DNA from: Xiphydria camelus
Taxonomy: Eukaryota > Arthropoda > Insecta > Hymenoptera > Xiphydriidae
Direction: 5' to 3'
Length of the DNA: 64,000 nt
Assembly (NCBI GenBank): GCA_963678675.1
Contig: OY783194.1
Location: 27,692,278-27,756,277 of the forward strand
The notes below the pieces were generated by a model that saw only the letters and a program-made list of their open reading frames with translations, did no database searches and had not been told where the DNA came from. Positions within the stretch are counted from its first letter, which is position 1. Each line of letters opens with the position of its first letter. A program made the translations under genes and the position numbers. Below, piece by piece: positions 38,795 to 50,500 of the stretch.

Positions 38795-39120
38795 ATCGAA
38801 TGGTTTCCTAACGATCGGGAACGATTTGCGATTCGTCACATCTCGGCTCTCCGTCGGCGAGATAAGTACCCTACGCACACCGTACGTGCGCCCGTTAGCA
38901 CCGATGGTTTTCCCGCCCTCGCTGCGACCATGCGCATACGTACGTATCGACGGTACGCGCGGGTGGGTTGCGGCGCAACGAGTTGAGAAGTAACAAACGG
39001 TCGAGCGGTTTGACGCTGTTAATTCGCCTGATCGTATTAGCGCGGTCGATCGACGGACGGATTTAGCGGAGGCGGTGGATACGGGTCGTACTGTTCGTTC
39101 TGGCAGTCCTAATCCCTGAG
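38140..39120 (-). promoter_or_regulatory. CpG-rich region over the 5' end of the Tctex1 gene, probable promoter and 5' UTR
   Basis: This stretch is much richer in G+C and CpG than its flanks. It covers the proposed first exon of the minus-strand Tctex1 gene and its first intron. Two strong minus-strand donors (AG/GTAAGT at 38764/38763 and CG/GTAAGT at 38750/38749) sit inside it, which supports a spliced 5' exon here. Overlapping reading frames on both strands show no recognisable protein and look like by-products of high GC. Promoter identity is inferred; no TATA box or initiator was assigned. Confidence 0.4.
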
Positions 39121-40182
39121 CTTAATCCTAATGCCGGCCAGACTCATTTGTTATTCGTTTAGTCAGACTAAACGTGGCGCGGGGTAAAAACAAGTTTGCC
39201 GTTGTTAATGGGAATTACGATATTAAGGATAAATTGAGATGTGTGGTATTACGGTTAAAGTGTATTTATGTTCGGCGTATCATTTTTTTAAGAAAACAAA
39301 AGCGCGGGGTTAACAGAGACCCCATCGCGCGACACGAGTATTCAAATTAAATATAAATACCTGGTCTAAAATTGATGGAGATTTCATTCTCATCCTAAAA
39401 TTAAATGTTCTATAAGATCTGAATTGATGAATTATATAATTTTTTTTTCTCGATAAAAGGATCGTCTTATGGTATTTTTTTGTGCGAATACTTACAACGT
39501 TGGATTGTACATATTTCAAAAATCATTTATTCGAGGGATAATAAAACCCCACGCGCCCACTTAAAAATTAAGGAATAAACGTAGACTGTTTATATACCTA
39601 TGCATTTCACGTGGCGTCTCGCGAATGCATATTTTCCCAGTTAACCTTCCGCCAAGACTGCGGCGAGAACAAAGTGCAGTAAGGCGAAAGCGGCGAGAGC
39701 ACGGCGATGCCGCCGCCACTTCCACTTTGCTCGTTTAATATTTCCACTCAGCTCTCCGCGTCCGCGAGGCGCGAGCGAGGTAAAAGCTGGGGAAATTTTA
39801 TTTCTAACGCGCGCGCGTTTAAAGTCCTCCTTAAAAACTCGAGAACGAACCGATATGCGAGCGATCCAACTTTAACGTACTCGTATATTACGAGTATAAT
39901 ATGTCGTGAACTATTCGAGTGAGAAACTGTACGACGTGTTACTACTAATGGCGCTAATAGAACGAATATGCGAATAAAGTGACGGCGCAACATCGACGGG
40001 TATCCTCGGAAGGGGAGCCAAAAGGGATTCGGAGGAAATCAATTACCAAAGCAGCGCGTTGAAGAGGGATGGCTGGTTAGACTCGAGGCCTTCCCATCCG
40101 ATCTGCAACCCCCTCGACAAACAGCTCGAATGGATTTCTACTGCTGAGGAAATTCTCGCGCGCTACGATATAACTCGATATA

Positions 40183-40385
40183 GGGTAAAAGTGGTATAAA
40201 CTCTCTCAATTTCCGTTTAACTTTAAACGCGATCATCTCGAAACGCAGCGGGGACATGAGAAAAATAAAAAAAGCTTTTTCACGGTAAAAATACACATAA
40301 ACGTCTTTGCTTAAACCTTTTTTTATATCTTCAATCGTTTTCAAGGTAATCAATTCTTAACTTACACTTCGCTCAACTTTTACCC
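40183..40385. mobile_element. MITE copy 1, termini GGGTAAAAGT / ACTTTTACCC
   Basis: The short inverted ends (GGGTAAAAGT against ACTTTTACCC) enclose an AT-rich interior shared with 46863-47080: TTTCCGTTTAACTTT, TAAACCTTTTTTTATATCTTC, ATCGTTTTCAAGGTAATC. Two dispersed copies with the same ends support a transposable element. Non-coding. Confidence 0.65.
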
Positions 40386-40720
40386 TGTTTCGAAATTAAG
40401 CGGCATTCGTGTAGTATGCGACTATTCCAATTACAGACGATGATCGACATTTTTGTTACGCGATGACTGACGCGCTTTGCATTCACCTTTCGTATAAAGC
40501 AAAATTAATAAGCCCTCCCCCCCTTTTATCCCCCTCGTCGATTCATCGAAGCGGATGAAATCGCAAAGAATCGAGGAACAATAAGTAATCTTACCCGGTC
40601 GGCGGCGAGGACTTTCAGACAGCCAATTCTCTCGTCGCTAACTTCGTTTGTCCTCGAACTTGTCGCTAACTCAATAAAAGTCTCGTCCCGTGCAGTGCCA
40701 TACCTATACTCGTGCGGACT

Positions 40721-40840
40721 CTTTCGGCTATGGTTGGAAAATTCGTTGAGAACTCGTAAAAACTTGTCATACGCGTTCAACGACCATCTATTCGATACGC
40801 GACCCCCTCTCCCCACCGTGAAGAAAGTAAGTAATCGACT
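40721..40840. repeat. Duplicated non-coding block (pair with 42088-42200)
   Basis: CTCTTTCGGCTATGGTTGG, AAATTCG, GAGAACT, AAAACTT, ACGCGTTCAACGAC and CGACCCCC match in order with the second block. The minus-strand translations share SLNA, EF.NHSRK-like pieces, but the frame is not clearly preserved. Confidence 0.45.
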
Positions 40841-40916
40841 CCAATGAGCCATGACTCTGAAAGTATAGATATGGCGCAACCATACAGAATGCGATGAATA
40901 AGGCGGCTACGGTTTC

Positions 40917-41179
40917 CATAGTTATTCCTTGATGAACAATAAATTAAAAAGTTCGGAGAAATTTCTTTCTCAGATGCATAGTTTAAAAGTTATAGCTAAT
41001 TAAGGAGTAGCCAATCAGCACTGCCAAACGACTGATCGCGAAGCTTATGAACATTCACCTGGCTATTCGGCGCGTTCGATTGGCTGTTCTTTAATTTCTT
41101 ATAACTTCTAAACTGTTCGGCTGGGGAAAAAATTCTTCTGGATTTTTGAACTTACTTTTTATCAAGGAATGGCGCTATG
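40917..41179. mobile_element. 263 bp foldback element
   Basis: The left arm (CATAGTTATTCCTTGAT, then AAAAGTTCGGAGAAATTTC, TAGTTTAAAAGTTATAGC, AGTAGCCAATC) is mirrored at the right (GATTGGCTGTTC, TTATAACTTCTAAACTG, GAACTTACTTTTTATCAAGG, GGCGCTATG). Arms are about 70-75% alike by eye over some 100 bases. No coding content. Confidence 0.65.
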
Positions 41180-42087
41180 TAGATCGTAGGTGCCGTATCT
41201 GCTTCATTCTGTACATACGTAGCACCATCCTCGTTATTTCGTGTCATCTCTATAATGGTATCGTATACGGAAAATCGCTTCCAATCATCATTTCGCATTC
41301 GGCTCGAGCGCCAAAGTGGGGTAACTCTGATAGAATTTTTTCTCTTTCACGGCGAATCAATTATTCGCACGTTGTCCGGGGGAGGAACGCTTTAGGGGGT
41401 GCTTCGGAGAGTCGTTTCGGGGCTTTTATAGCCACCCTAAAATGTGAAAAGAGTTTAAATTCGGCGCGAGGAAGCGGTTTAAGGTCACTCGGAAAAATTA
41501 CTTATCGTTGAAATCACTTCGAGAAGCTGTTTATAATTATTACGGCTTGCCAATAGGCCTCTTCGGTCCTTTAATATGCGCTGGAGGATTTGATTTAGTT
41601 TCATCGACGCGCAAAATTAGGGCGGTTTTTCAGCGATATTTTTCGTCTTTTTCTTAATATTATACAAAATGAAATTAAAACATTATTTAACTCCAGATTA
41701 AATAATTATGCAGACGCGGATATGTTTACCGGGATGATTAAATAATAATCAGTTCATTTATCGGAATTGGCAGAGTCATCATTGCGAAGCTATACTAATT
41801 ACAAGTCTTATCAACATTCATTGTAATCAATTTACGAAAGTAGTTTACGGGAAGATGATATCATTAGCCTTATGAAACAAAGTATTGTAGTTCGATCGCG
41901 CCAAAATGAATTATCACTCATCTTCATACGCCATGATCCTTCCAAATCCAAAGATCCACGACCGTAAAAAAAAAGACTTTAGAATCGGTCGATAAAATGC
42001 CGTAAAGTTAATACAACTACTTCGCGCGTACCAACGTTAGCCCAGGGTCGAAAAAGCGATCCAACTCCAGACTTTCCTGCCGAAAGA

Positions 42088-42200
42088 GCTCTTCGGCAAT
42101 GGTTTGGAAATTCGCCGGGAGAACTTATATAAAAATTCTTTTCACACGCATTCAACGACTGTTCGATGTGCGCCCCCATGAAAAGGGACGCGTGACTCCG
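42088..42200. repeat. Duplicated non-coding block (pair with 40721-40840)
   Basis: CTCTTCGGCAATGGTTTGG, AAATTCG, GAGAACT, AAAATTCTT, ACGCATTCAACGAC and GCGCCCCC repeat the order seen 1.4 kb upstream, in the same orientation. The origin is unknown. Confidence 0.45.
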
Positions 42201-42874
42201 ATAGATCCTCTAGTTGTGGAACAGTATTCGCTCGAATAGCATCGGAAAATTTTCAATAGTTCCCGCGCATTCAGTAGTACACTCTCGCGTATCGCGCCGC
42301 AACTATTGTCCGGTCAAGCGTTATGGGAAAGGTCGACGGCGGTTTCTCGAATCGATGCTTCTCTCCGTTGAGTATTTCTGCTGCCGTGCAGAGCACTGTG
42401 CGCCGCTTTTAGTAGCATCAATAATATCGTTTATTTTTCGGTACATCAAAACATCCTGTCCTGTAGTGTGAGCTACAATCGAACGAAAAAATTCTACGTA
42501 AATTCAGCGTAAAATATTTATCTGTTTGACCACAGAACAGAGGTAAAAATATGCGCTTTCCGGTAATCCAGTCTGTATTCCAAAACGATCGATCATCTAC
42601 TCTTAAAAAATTGAAAAATCGTCACCGAGCAAGGGTCTGCCTTGATTGGATGCACGAGAAAAATCTATAGCCGACGCCTCGGGTCGTCGAGTAAATACGA
42701 AGCCTCGAAACGAATCGAATTGGTACACACATCCCCGCGTCTAGTCCCCGAATTGATCACCCAACTTGCAGGTGATCAAAATTGTCCTCCAACCCTCGCC
42801 CGGTAGCGCGACTTCCATTAAACCCTCTCCCCCCATCTCGATCCACGGAAAGTTGAAGTTCCAAACGTCCCGAC

Positions 42875-43255
42875 ATGCGGGTGAACGCCGTGGTACGAGC
42901 CTTTATTGCACGTCCTAGATATAAGGAGGAGAGTGCTCGCTCTAACCGTCAGTATTATAAAGGTTCGAGAGAGCCGCGCGAAACTCTCTTCTCAATAACG
43001 GCGGGATTTGCGTGTATAGTGCATTCCTCGTATAATCCAACATGGCCCCTATATAGTAATTCGCCTTCAGACTCTGTCCGATCGCGAATAACAAAACCCG
43101 TGGCTGCGTTCCCGCGCGAGCGCGAAAACGTGTCGATCATGAGCGTGACGACGATCGGACGAGTTGTACGAGTGAGAGTGTCTATCCGGCTCAGCGCGCT
43201 CGCGCTGGCGGCGGTGATGAATACATTTCACCCGCGACGTACACCATACTTTTGA
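42875..43255. other. CpG-rich patch without a recognised gene
   Basis: The patch is GC- and CpG-rich, with a 126-codon plus-strand frame that is arginine- and serine-rich and unlike any family. A promoter without visible exons is possible. Confidence 0.25.
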
Positions 43256-44849
43256 ATTCGGTTCTATTTTTTTATTCTCCATTTGAAAAATTTGAACAAA
43301 ATTACTTTCTTCGTATTTTTTTATTTCTCATTTTTGACACCATCAAAGCTGGAAAACGATATTTTGAAATGCAGCATATTTCATGGTATTGTAAGTGTAT
43401 CTCTCTCGCACTCGTTGCTTGGCATACTTTTGTCTGTCATGGATTTTCGATGACGTCATAATACAGTAAAGAGAAACATACTTATGGGAACTTTGGGAAA
43501 AATTATTTTTTTGGGATATTTTCTTTTCTGTGCGACATTGAATGGATGTATTCGGATTACGAATTGAATTTAAAAATATGAATATTTTTTATGCGATAAC
43601 CGAATTCCTCAACATGATACCTGGGAACAGAGCAGAAGCCTCGCGCGGCGTCCAGACGGTATCCACCGGAAATAGATGCGGAACGCGAGCGGCACAGATA
43701 CCTACAGTGGCCGGTCCTTCGTTCGGCTAGATGTGGCGTCAATTTACATCGCACACGTATCCGCTCTATATCTCCGTTTCGCGGTGGACACCTAACAGGC
43801 GCTTCTGTGTGATTTGCATGAAATGAGGCCCTCCCTCTATTCCCGTCGGACGTATACAGATATATACGCACGCGTACATACGGTTGTGTACATATATATA
43901 CGTGTACGCAGACGTACGTATGAATATGGATGGCACCGGTGAGCCGCTGCGACCGGTTACCGATGGACAGGTAAAAGGTGGAGCGCGTAAAAAGAAAATA
44001 GTTACAAGAGGGATGCTGTGCATGCTAGGATCTTTCGTGATATAGGGTGGGCTAAAAATTCGCACCGCTTATTTCCTGTCGCCGACGTTGTTTTGTATAT
44101 TCATCGAGAGAAACGGTTGAATTTTACAGAACTTTATTGCACACGCTATTAGAAATGTTACATTTAGTTGACAAGTGATCTTTCAACGGCACTTGACGAA
44201 ATGACATTAATAATGTAATGGCGACGACCCCGGCTATGTTAACTTTCAAGCTGTCTTCGAATCACTCGCAAAAGTATGACGACTGCTTTACCGGATCGTG
44301 CTGCGCGCGAGTGCTCTCCGCGTGGATAGCTATTGGAATGGGATCAAGAGAAGTGGAAGGGGTGGCTCCTCTTTCGCCTTTATAGGAAAGAAACTACCGC
44401 GTCGAGTTTTGTTACCATAGCCGACGTCGTACCGTATTGCGAGTTCTCAACGGTCGCACAAGTGCTCGAGAGGATTTTTTCTCTTATAACTTCTTACTTA
44501 TATTTTTCAGTACGATAATCTCATAGTCTCCAATTTTTTTGCCTCGTCCATTCTCGTAGAATGAATTTTCCGCGAATGGCTTCCGCCGAACTTTCTTACG
44601 TATCGAATTGCGTCTACGCGTTTCGCACAAACGTCTTTTCGTTCGAATCTCGCGGTAAATGTGATGCGTGATATTTTCTAGTTTAAACATTTTTTTTATT
44701 TATTTTTTTTCATACAGCATCCGTTCGAACTTGATTCCATGTCGTCTCGCGACACTAACACACGTAACTTTACACTCTGCTCCAATATTGTTCTCCACAG
44801 TGATAAATGCTTATCAGAAGAAACCAAAAATTGTCCGACGCGGCATAAT

Positions 44850-44947
44850 TTCCGTCAGCAGGATCGGGATAGTCGGACGTATCCGGGGCGCGTTTTCGGC
44901 GGCTACGACGCGCCGCGTAGCTGCCGGATGCTCGTCTGGAGGAAAAA
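44850..44947. repeat. Duplicated GC-rich block (pair with 46640-46715)
   Basis: CGTATCCGGGGCGCG, TTTTCG, GCGCCGCGTAGCTGCCGG and TCTGGAGGAAAA recur at 46640-46715 as CATATCCGGGGCGTC, CTTCG, GCTGCATAGCTGCTGGG and CCTGAAGAAAA. Frames on either strand were not recognised. Both copies may be relics of one element. Confidence 0.4.
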
Positions 44948-45602
44948 TAGGGGGTTCTCTTGTCTACATTCGTGGGGTATTCTATTTATGGCCGGTTATT
45001 TCGTAATTACGTTACATTGAAATGCCAAATAAATTGAAACATTACTGTAGCATTAACAATATCCATGAAAAATTGTCACTTATTCAAGTTTTTGTTATGA
45101 ATTACCTTTTAAATAAACTCTTGTCTTGTCATTTTCAAATGCATTTAATCTGCCGTTGAGAGTACCCGAATTTTATGTTTCTCGCATTTTTTTACATTCA
45201 AGTGACGAATTTAGTCAATAAATTCATTCAAAACGTTTCGTTAAAATTTATTTGCCTCTAGATTGAAAAAGGGATTTCTTTTCATTTTTCCAAAGGCAAG
45301 CAAGGAGGATATTTGAAGAAATCAACTTCGTCATTTGTATGAACGTCTTCTGAAAGTATGACTCGAAACATAGATATTTACTCTTTAATTTTACGCTGCG
45401 TGAAAGTAGAGCAATGCGTCGTAATGCTGGAACGTAAATTATGTCCATAAAGTATGTCGGATGTAAATTTTGTTATACTTATTTATCCAGACTCGAACGT
45501 AGAGATAGAAGAGATTTCAAAGTAAATTTAAATTATATCGAGATTAAATATATATTGAATTCACTCTTGGAAACACCAGACGGTATAGATAGAAGAAAGT
45601 CG

Positions 45603-45658
45603 ACTTTAAGACGTCTTAAAGTGAACTGAAGGTATAAAGGCGACATTAAGACGTCTTA
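45603..45658. promoter_or_regulatory. Perfect 20 bp palindrome plus a second TAAGACGTCTTA 34 bp on
   Basis: ACTTTAAGACGTCTTAAAGT (45603-45622) is its own reverse complement. The core TAAGACGTCTTA recurs at 45647-45658, and GTATA precedes both by a similar distance. Paired symmetric sites can be bound by dimeric factors, but no gene start was identified nearby, so function is speculative. A diverged tandem duplication is an equal explanation. Confidence 0.3.
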
Positions 45659-46639
45659 TAATCGAGTTTCTGCCACCTGTGCTATCTGGGAGCGCTATAC
45701 CCTCGGAGAGTAATAATGAAACGTAAGAGCAAATTTTCATCCCTCATTCTTATTATTCTCTCGTATATTCGTAAAGATGTGGCATTAGATTCTTCATGAT
45801 TATTACCTCTAATTAAACTTGCACCTTCTAACAGTAATTAATTTTCTTCTAAAATTTAAATAGAATTTAGATATGATAAAATAATGTAATACGTCAAATT
45901 GTCGACGATTTGCCTTTAAAATTTTTAACATGAAGTGGCAATCTCTCAAACACGTAATTCATTTTCCAATATGCTATTTAAATTAAAGAGTAAATATCTA
46001 TTTAAAAGAAAACATGCAACCACGTTGAAAAACGCATATACCAAATTTTGTATGAATCAAAATATTCATCAATAATTACTCACGCCCTTTTTTCAAATTT
46101 TCTTTCTGATGCAAGAATTTTTAATATAAATATGAATTAAAAAATTGTAATATGAATATAAAAAGCAGTTTCTTCAAATTACTTTGAGAAAATCGAACAG
46201 ATATGTTTTTGGAAAAATGCGCATAGCGCTATAATAATTAGATGTAGTTATAGAATACCCCAACGTAGAATCAAACCTAAAAAGATGCTCTTACCGGTTG
46301 AAACGCACCACAGCAGTCGCAAATGCAGCTCGGCTGCACTTTCTCCGCAAATAGTCCCAGCGAATGTTCTTAGACCAAATCACTTTTCCACGTATTCACT
46401 ATTATACACTTTTCGCACTTTTCTTATTTAAAAATCCACTTTCGGGTTTCGCAATTACTGATACACGATAACTTACACTATATTTCACCGTCTTCCTCGC
46501 CATTTATTTCCGAATTGTCCCTATGACGTCAACACGCGCGGTTTCACACTCTCTTTAATACTTCTCGAACGCATCTCATCAGAGAAGACCAAGCGTTGCC
46601 CAATGAGAGAACGCCTCCGCCAGTAGCAGGAGCAGAAAC

Positions 46640-46715
46640 GTCAGGCATATCCGGGGCGTCTCTTCGACAGTTCCGCCATGCTGCATAGCTGCTGGGTGTT
46701 CTCCTGAAGAAAATA
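46640..46715. repeat. Duplicated block (pair with 44850-44947)
   Basis: This is the second copy of the CATATCCGGGGCG block, same orientation, 1.8 kb downstream of the first. It is not coding in any frame I could recognise. Confidence 0.4.
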
Positions 46716-46862
46716 AATTAATTTCTTCCTTGTATCTATAATTCGGCGAGATATTTACAAATATTATCTTTGCGTGGGAACGCGACGCGCCAGTGACATT
46801 TTAAGCATCGTAACTGGGAACTCCATTTCTCCCCACTTTGCCCGTACAAATAGCGCGTACAA

Positions 46863-47080
46863 GGTAAAAGAGGAATAAACGTCCCAGTTTCCGTTCAACT
46901 TTGAATGCGATTGTCTTGAAATGTAGTGCAGATACATGGAAAATCTAAAGTAGGCTTTTTTCTCTTAGTAGAAATATAGACAATTATCTTTTATTTAAAC
47001 CTTTTTTTCAATATCTCCAATCGCTTTCAAGATAATCGACTTTTAACTTGCATTTCAGCTGAGGCGTTTATCCCACTTCT
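46863..47080. mobile_element. MITE copy 2 of the 40183-40385 family
   Basis: GGTAAAAGAGGAATAAACG at the left and CGTTTATCCCACTT at the right are inverted ends. The interior follows the first copy (TTTCCGTTCAACTTTGAATG, TTTAAACCTTTTTTTCAATA, CGCTTTCAAGATAATCGAC). It lies in the same orientation, 6.7 kb away, with about one substitution in four to five bases by eye. Confidence 0.65.
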
Positions 47081-47229
47081 ACTATATTGCGTGGTACACG
47101 GGGAAATAAAAGAGAGTGTACAACGCATACACAGGTGCGAGATATGCCATGCACCAGCACCACAGATGCAGCGAATGGTCCGAACAGAAGGATAAAATAA
47201 AATAAAACAAATATCTTTGGAGGGAACCT

Positions 47230-47248
47230 CCCCCCCCCCCCCCCCCTC
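47230..47248. repeat. Poly-C tract
   Basis: This is an uninterrupted C run of about nineteen bases, about 270 bases downstream of the dpr read-through stop. Confidence 0.9.
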
Positions 47249-47514
47249 TCCCACCCCTCACTCTGTTATCTCATATTTTGAAAATATTTTCTACGATGAA
47301 CACAAAATGATATGAATACACGAAATGAATATTCCTGCTTCGGAATTCAAAAACTCTTAATTACTTTTATTCTACAGTACATAACTTCCATTAGAATATA
47401 AAATAAGGAAATCAATGGAAAAATATTTGAAAAACCTATTCCGTCAGCGCATAATATGTTCGTATCGTTTTAAACGAGTGTCGTGATGGGGCACGTGCGG
47501 TTTAGAGAGAAGAA

Positions 47515-50500
47515 CTATTTTTCTTTCCTTGGTCCCATAAATTCCCCTCGAAGTGACGGTATTACGTTGGGAAAATAAAATCTGCCCGCGTCAGAACTAG
47601 GAAGGTCATTCTCACCGTTCAGCACGTGCACGATGACAGTTGCAGGCGCAGCTTTGCTCGAGATACACGTGTAGTTTCCACTGTCGCTCAACGAGGCGCG
47701 AGTCACCAGGAGCTTGCTGGTGGTACCGCTTTTCGTCTTCTCGGTCTCCAAGGATACGCCTCCCCTAGCGGGCCAACGCGAATTGATATCAACGAAAGCA
47801 TATAACGACCCCGCGCGAGAGGTCAATATTTCAAACGCACCTTGGACTATCGAAATCGATGATGGAACCAGCGTGGTACCAGGTCACGTTACTGTGCGGC
47901 ACATCCTGCGCGTCTACTGTACAAGTTAGGCTTATAGTGCTCCCCTTCTTCACGTAAACTTCCTCAGGACCCTGGATTTTAGCGGCGACGTCTTGAATAA
48001 CAAAGGGCATACATATCATGTAATATGCATGCGGAGCGAGTTCAAGCTGTTTCCGTGAAATTTGACGAGGACTCGTTGGTCAATTAAATAAACATACGTC
48101 TCTCCCTGACACGTATTTCAGCCCTGGTCTCATAAGGCGGGATCCGTATAATCTTTAAATCTTCGGCACGCCGAGCTTTACGCTCACTCTGAACTCGCCT
48201 AATCATGCCAAGCTTAAATTCTACGTTATTTTTAAGTCGCGTTAATCATTTGCCGCATTACTTTAGAAATATTTTTAACGAATAAAACTTTCTTGTGAAT
48301 AAGAATTTTATATTTTATCACACGGGGGGTTCTTTATTTTAAATGGCGTATTTTGATTACTTTGACAACGTCCATTTCACAAAGAAATGTTTAAAATGAA
48401 AGTTATAATAGTCTCGACGAGGCGTTCTTAGTATGCTATTGGTTTAATAATTGTAGATGGTGCCAATTTAATGTAAGGCTGATTTTGACAATTTTTTCAA
48501 AATTAAAATCGATATTTCCATATAAACCAATTATATACTTAGATTGCCTCCTCGAGACGATATAACTTCTATTTGAAACCTTTTTTTCTAAAATGGATAT
48601 TTTCAAAATAATCAAAATGCGTCATTTAAAATAGAAAAGTCTTTAGGTACTTGGGTGTACATAATATGTATATTTTTACTGAATCAAAATTGCAAATCGA
48701 GCAATCGTAATTCTATTGTTCCTTCTCGAATTTAAATTCAGTTATAGTTAGACAAGATTTTATGAGAGTTTCTAGTGACACTCTACTTCAGTTTTCGCAT
48801 GACTATATTCTTCAAAGGCCGAAAACAAAATAGGAATTTTCGAAGAAAATGTTCCTGTATGCGGGTAAAAGGGAATATGTAAAATCGGGTAAATTGTGGT
48901 AGTTCTTGCCTTCCACTGCAAATCACGATAATTAGAGGCCAACTGGAGTACCAGCCCCGATTCTACCCCGCCTTCTCCTATACAAGCTTATCGAAGCTCA
49001 GTTAATGCGGAGCCCACGAGGGTACCCATATTAATGATACCAGAGAGCAGGATCACTCGAACGACGGGGCGCATAGTGAACCGGAGCCACGAAAAACGTG
49101 TGTGAAGGTTCAAGAGCCATGCGCGCGCGCGCGCGCTTTTACGTAAAATCTCTTTGAGATCATCGTCACAGTTGACCATATAGTATATGTATATTACAAC
49201 TGCGAGTTCTATCTCCGGGGAAAATTTTTAACTATTTTATAACAGAAATTTTGTCAGAGTGCGTGGATTTTTAATTCAATATGATGCGGTACATTTGATT
49301 TTCATAATCAAATACAGAAATGTTGTTTAACATCAACTGGTATTTTGTACGTTAGATTAAATTACTTATTATATTTCCTCCGAGCAAGATTATTAAAAGG
49401 ATATTCAATTATGTAAGATAAAGAGGAGCTATGATTCCGATTCGATACCTCAGCTTTAGACCAACTCACAGGAAACTCAGTCATTGTTACAGCAGTTTAT
49501 CTAAAAGAGTTTCGTCTCGAGTAAATTTTTGCCATGCGACACTTAATCCATCACAGCTCGAAAGTTGTATAATTATGAAGTAGATATCAGCACGTAGGTA
49601 TAATGGATCTTTCTGATAGTGCACGATGCGAGACATCCATTGACTGTTGCATTATACCCCATCACCGTTAGAGGCTATAGAAACATAGAACATATAGGCA
49701 CTATGTTCTTTGTACAAACTTCACAAAGAGCGGACTTGGTCTACCTTGATAATCTACTACACCGGGATCAATATAGTGGAACCTTAATAGTCTGAAAGGG
49801 GTGGGGACCGAAATCTTACAAATGAAAGCGCATTAAGGGGCTTGTAACCCTGGCTAAAAAAGATCGAACTTTCCCGCACGATATTATCAAGATAAATGGA
49901 TTCTAAATTAAAACCCAATGCTCCTTGGTTATATCATATACCACCGAGAATTTTCTTAGATGAGAGATACAGCGTATACCATTTCTGGAGTAAATTTCGT
50001 AATGTTTACGAAGATTTTGTCATGCACTTGAAACATTAAACTAACTGCATACTATTTAAGAGATTAATTTAATTAATAAAGCTTTCAATATATGAAACAA
50101 TTAATTGAAAAGATTATCAACTTCAAAAGGCGATATTTATGTCTTAAAATATATAGAAAATATCGATCCTACTATGTTCATGCCTATTATATCGTCACAT
50201 TCGTATAATAACACTTGAACTAAATAATGCGCGAAGTTGGTAGAAAATGGGCGTTACCGCGTCAAACGCGTGTAAACAAAAAACTCGATTCTATCAATAG
50301 TCATGCTGACATGTAAAATTCAATATCGCTCAAAGCTCTATAAAATCTAATTTTAATTTTTCGAGCCATCATTAATTCCAATGAGTATTGCCTTTGATTT
50401 TAATAGGCGTGTACAGAATACACGGAAGTCGATGCTTGCAGGACGAATTCACTTGACTATTAGTCGATTGATACGGTACAGTTGCGTGTTATTTCAATAG

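Noticed and set aside
47714..47929. Plus-strand frame over the dpr exons
   Set aside because: Antisense shadow of the Ig2 exons.
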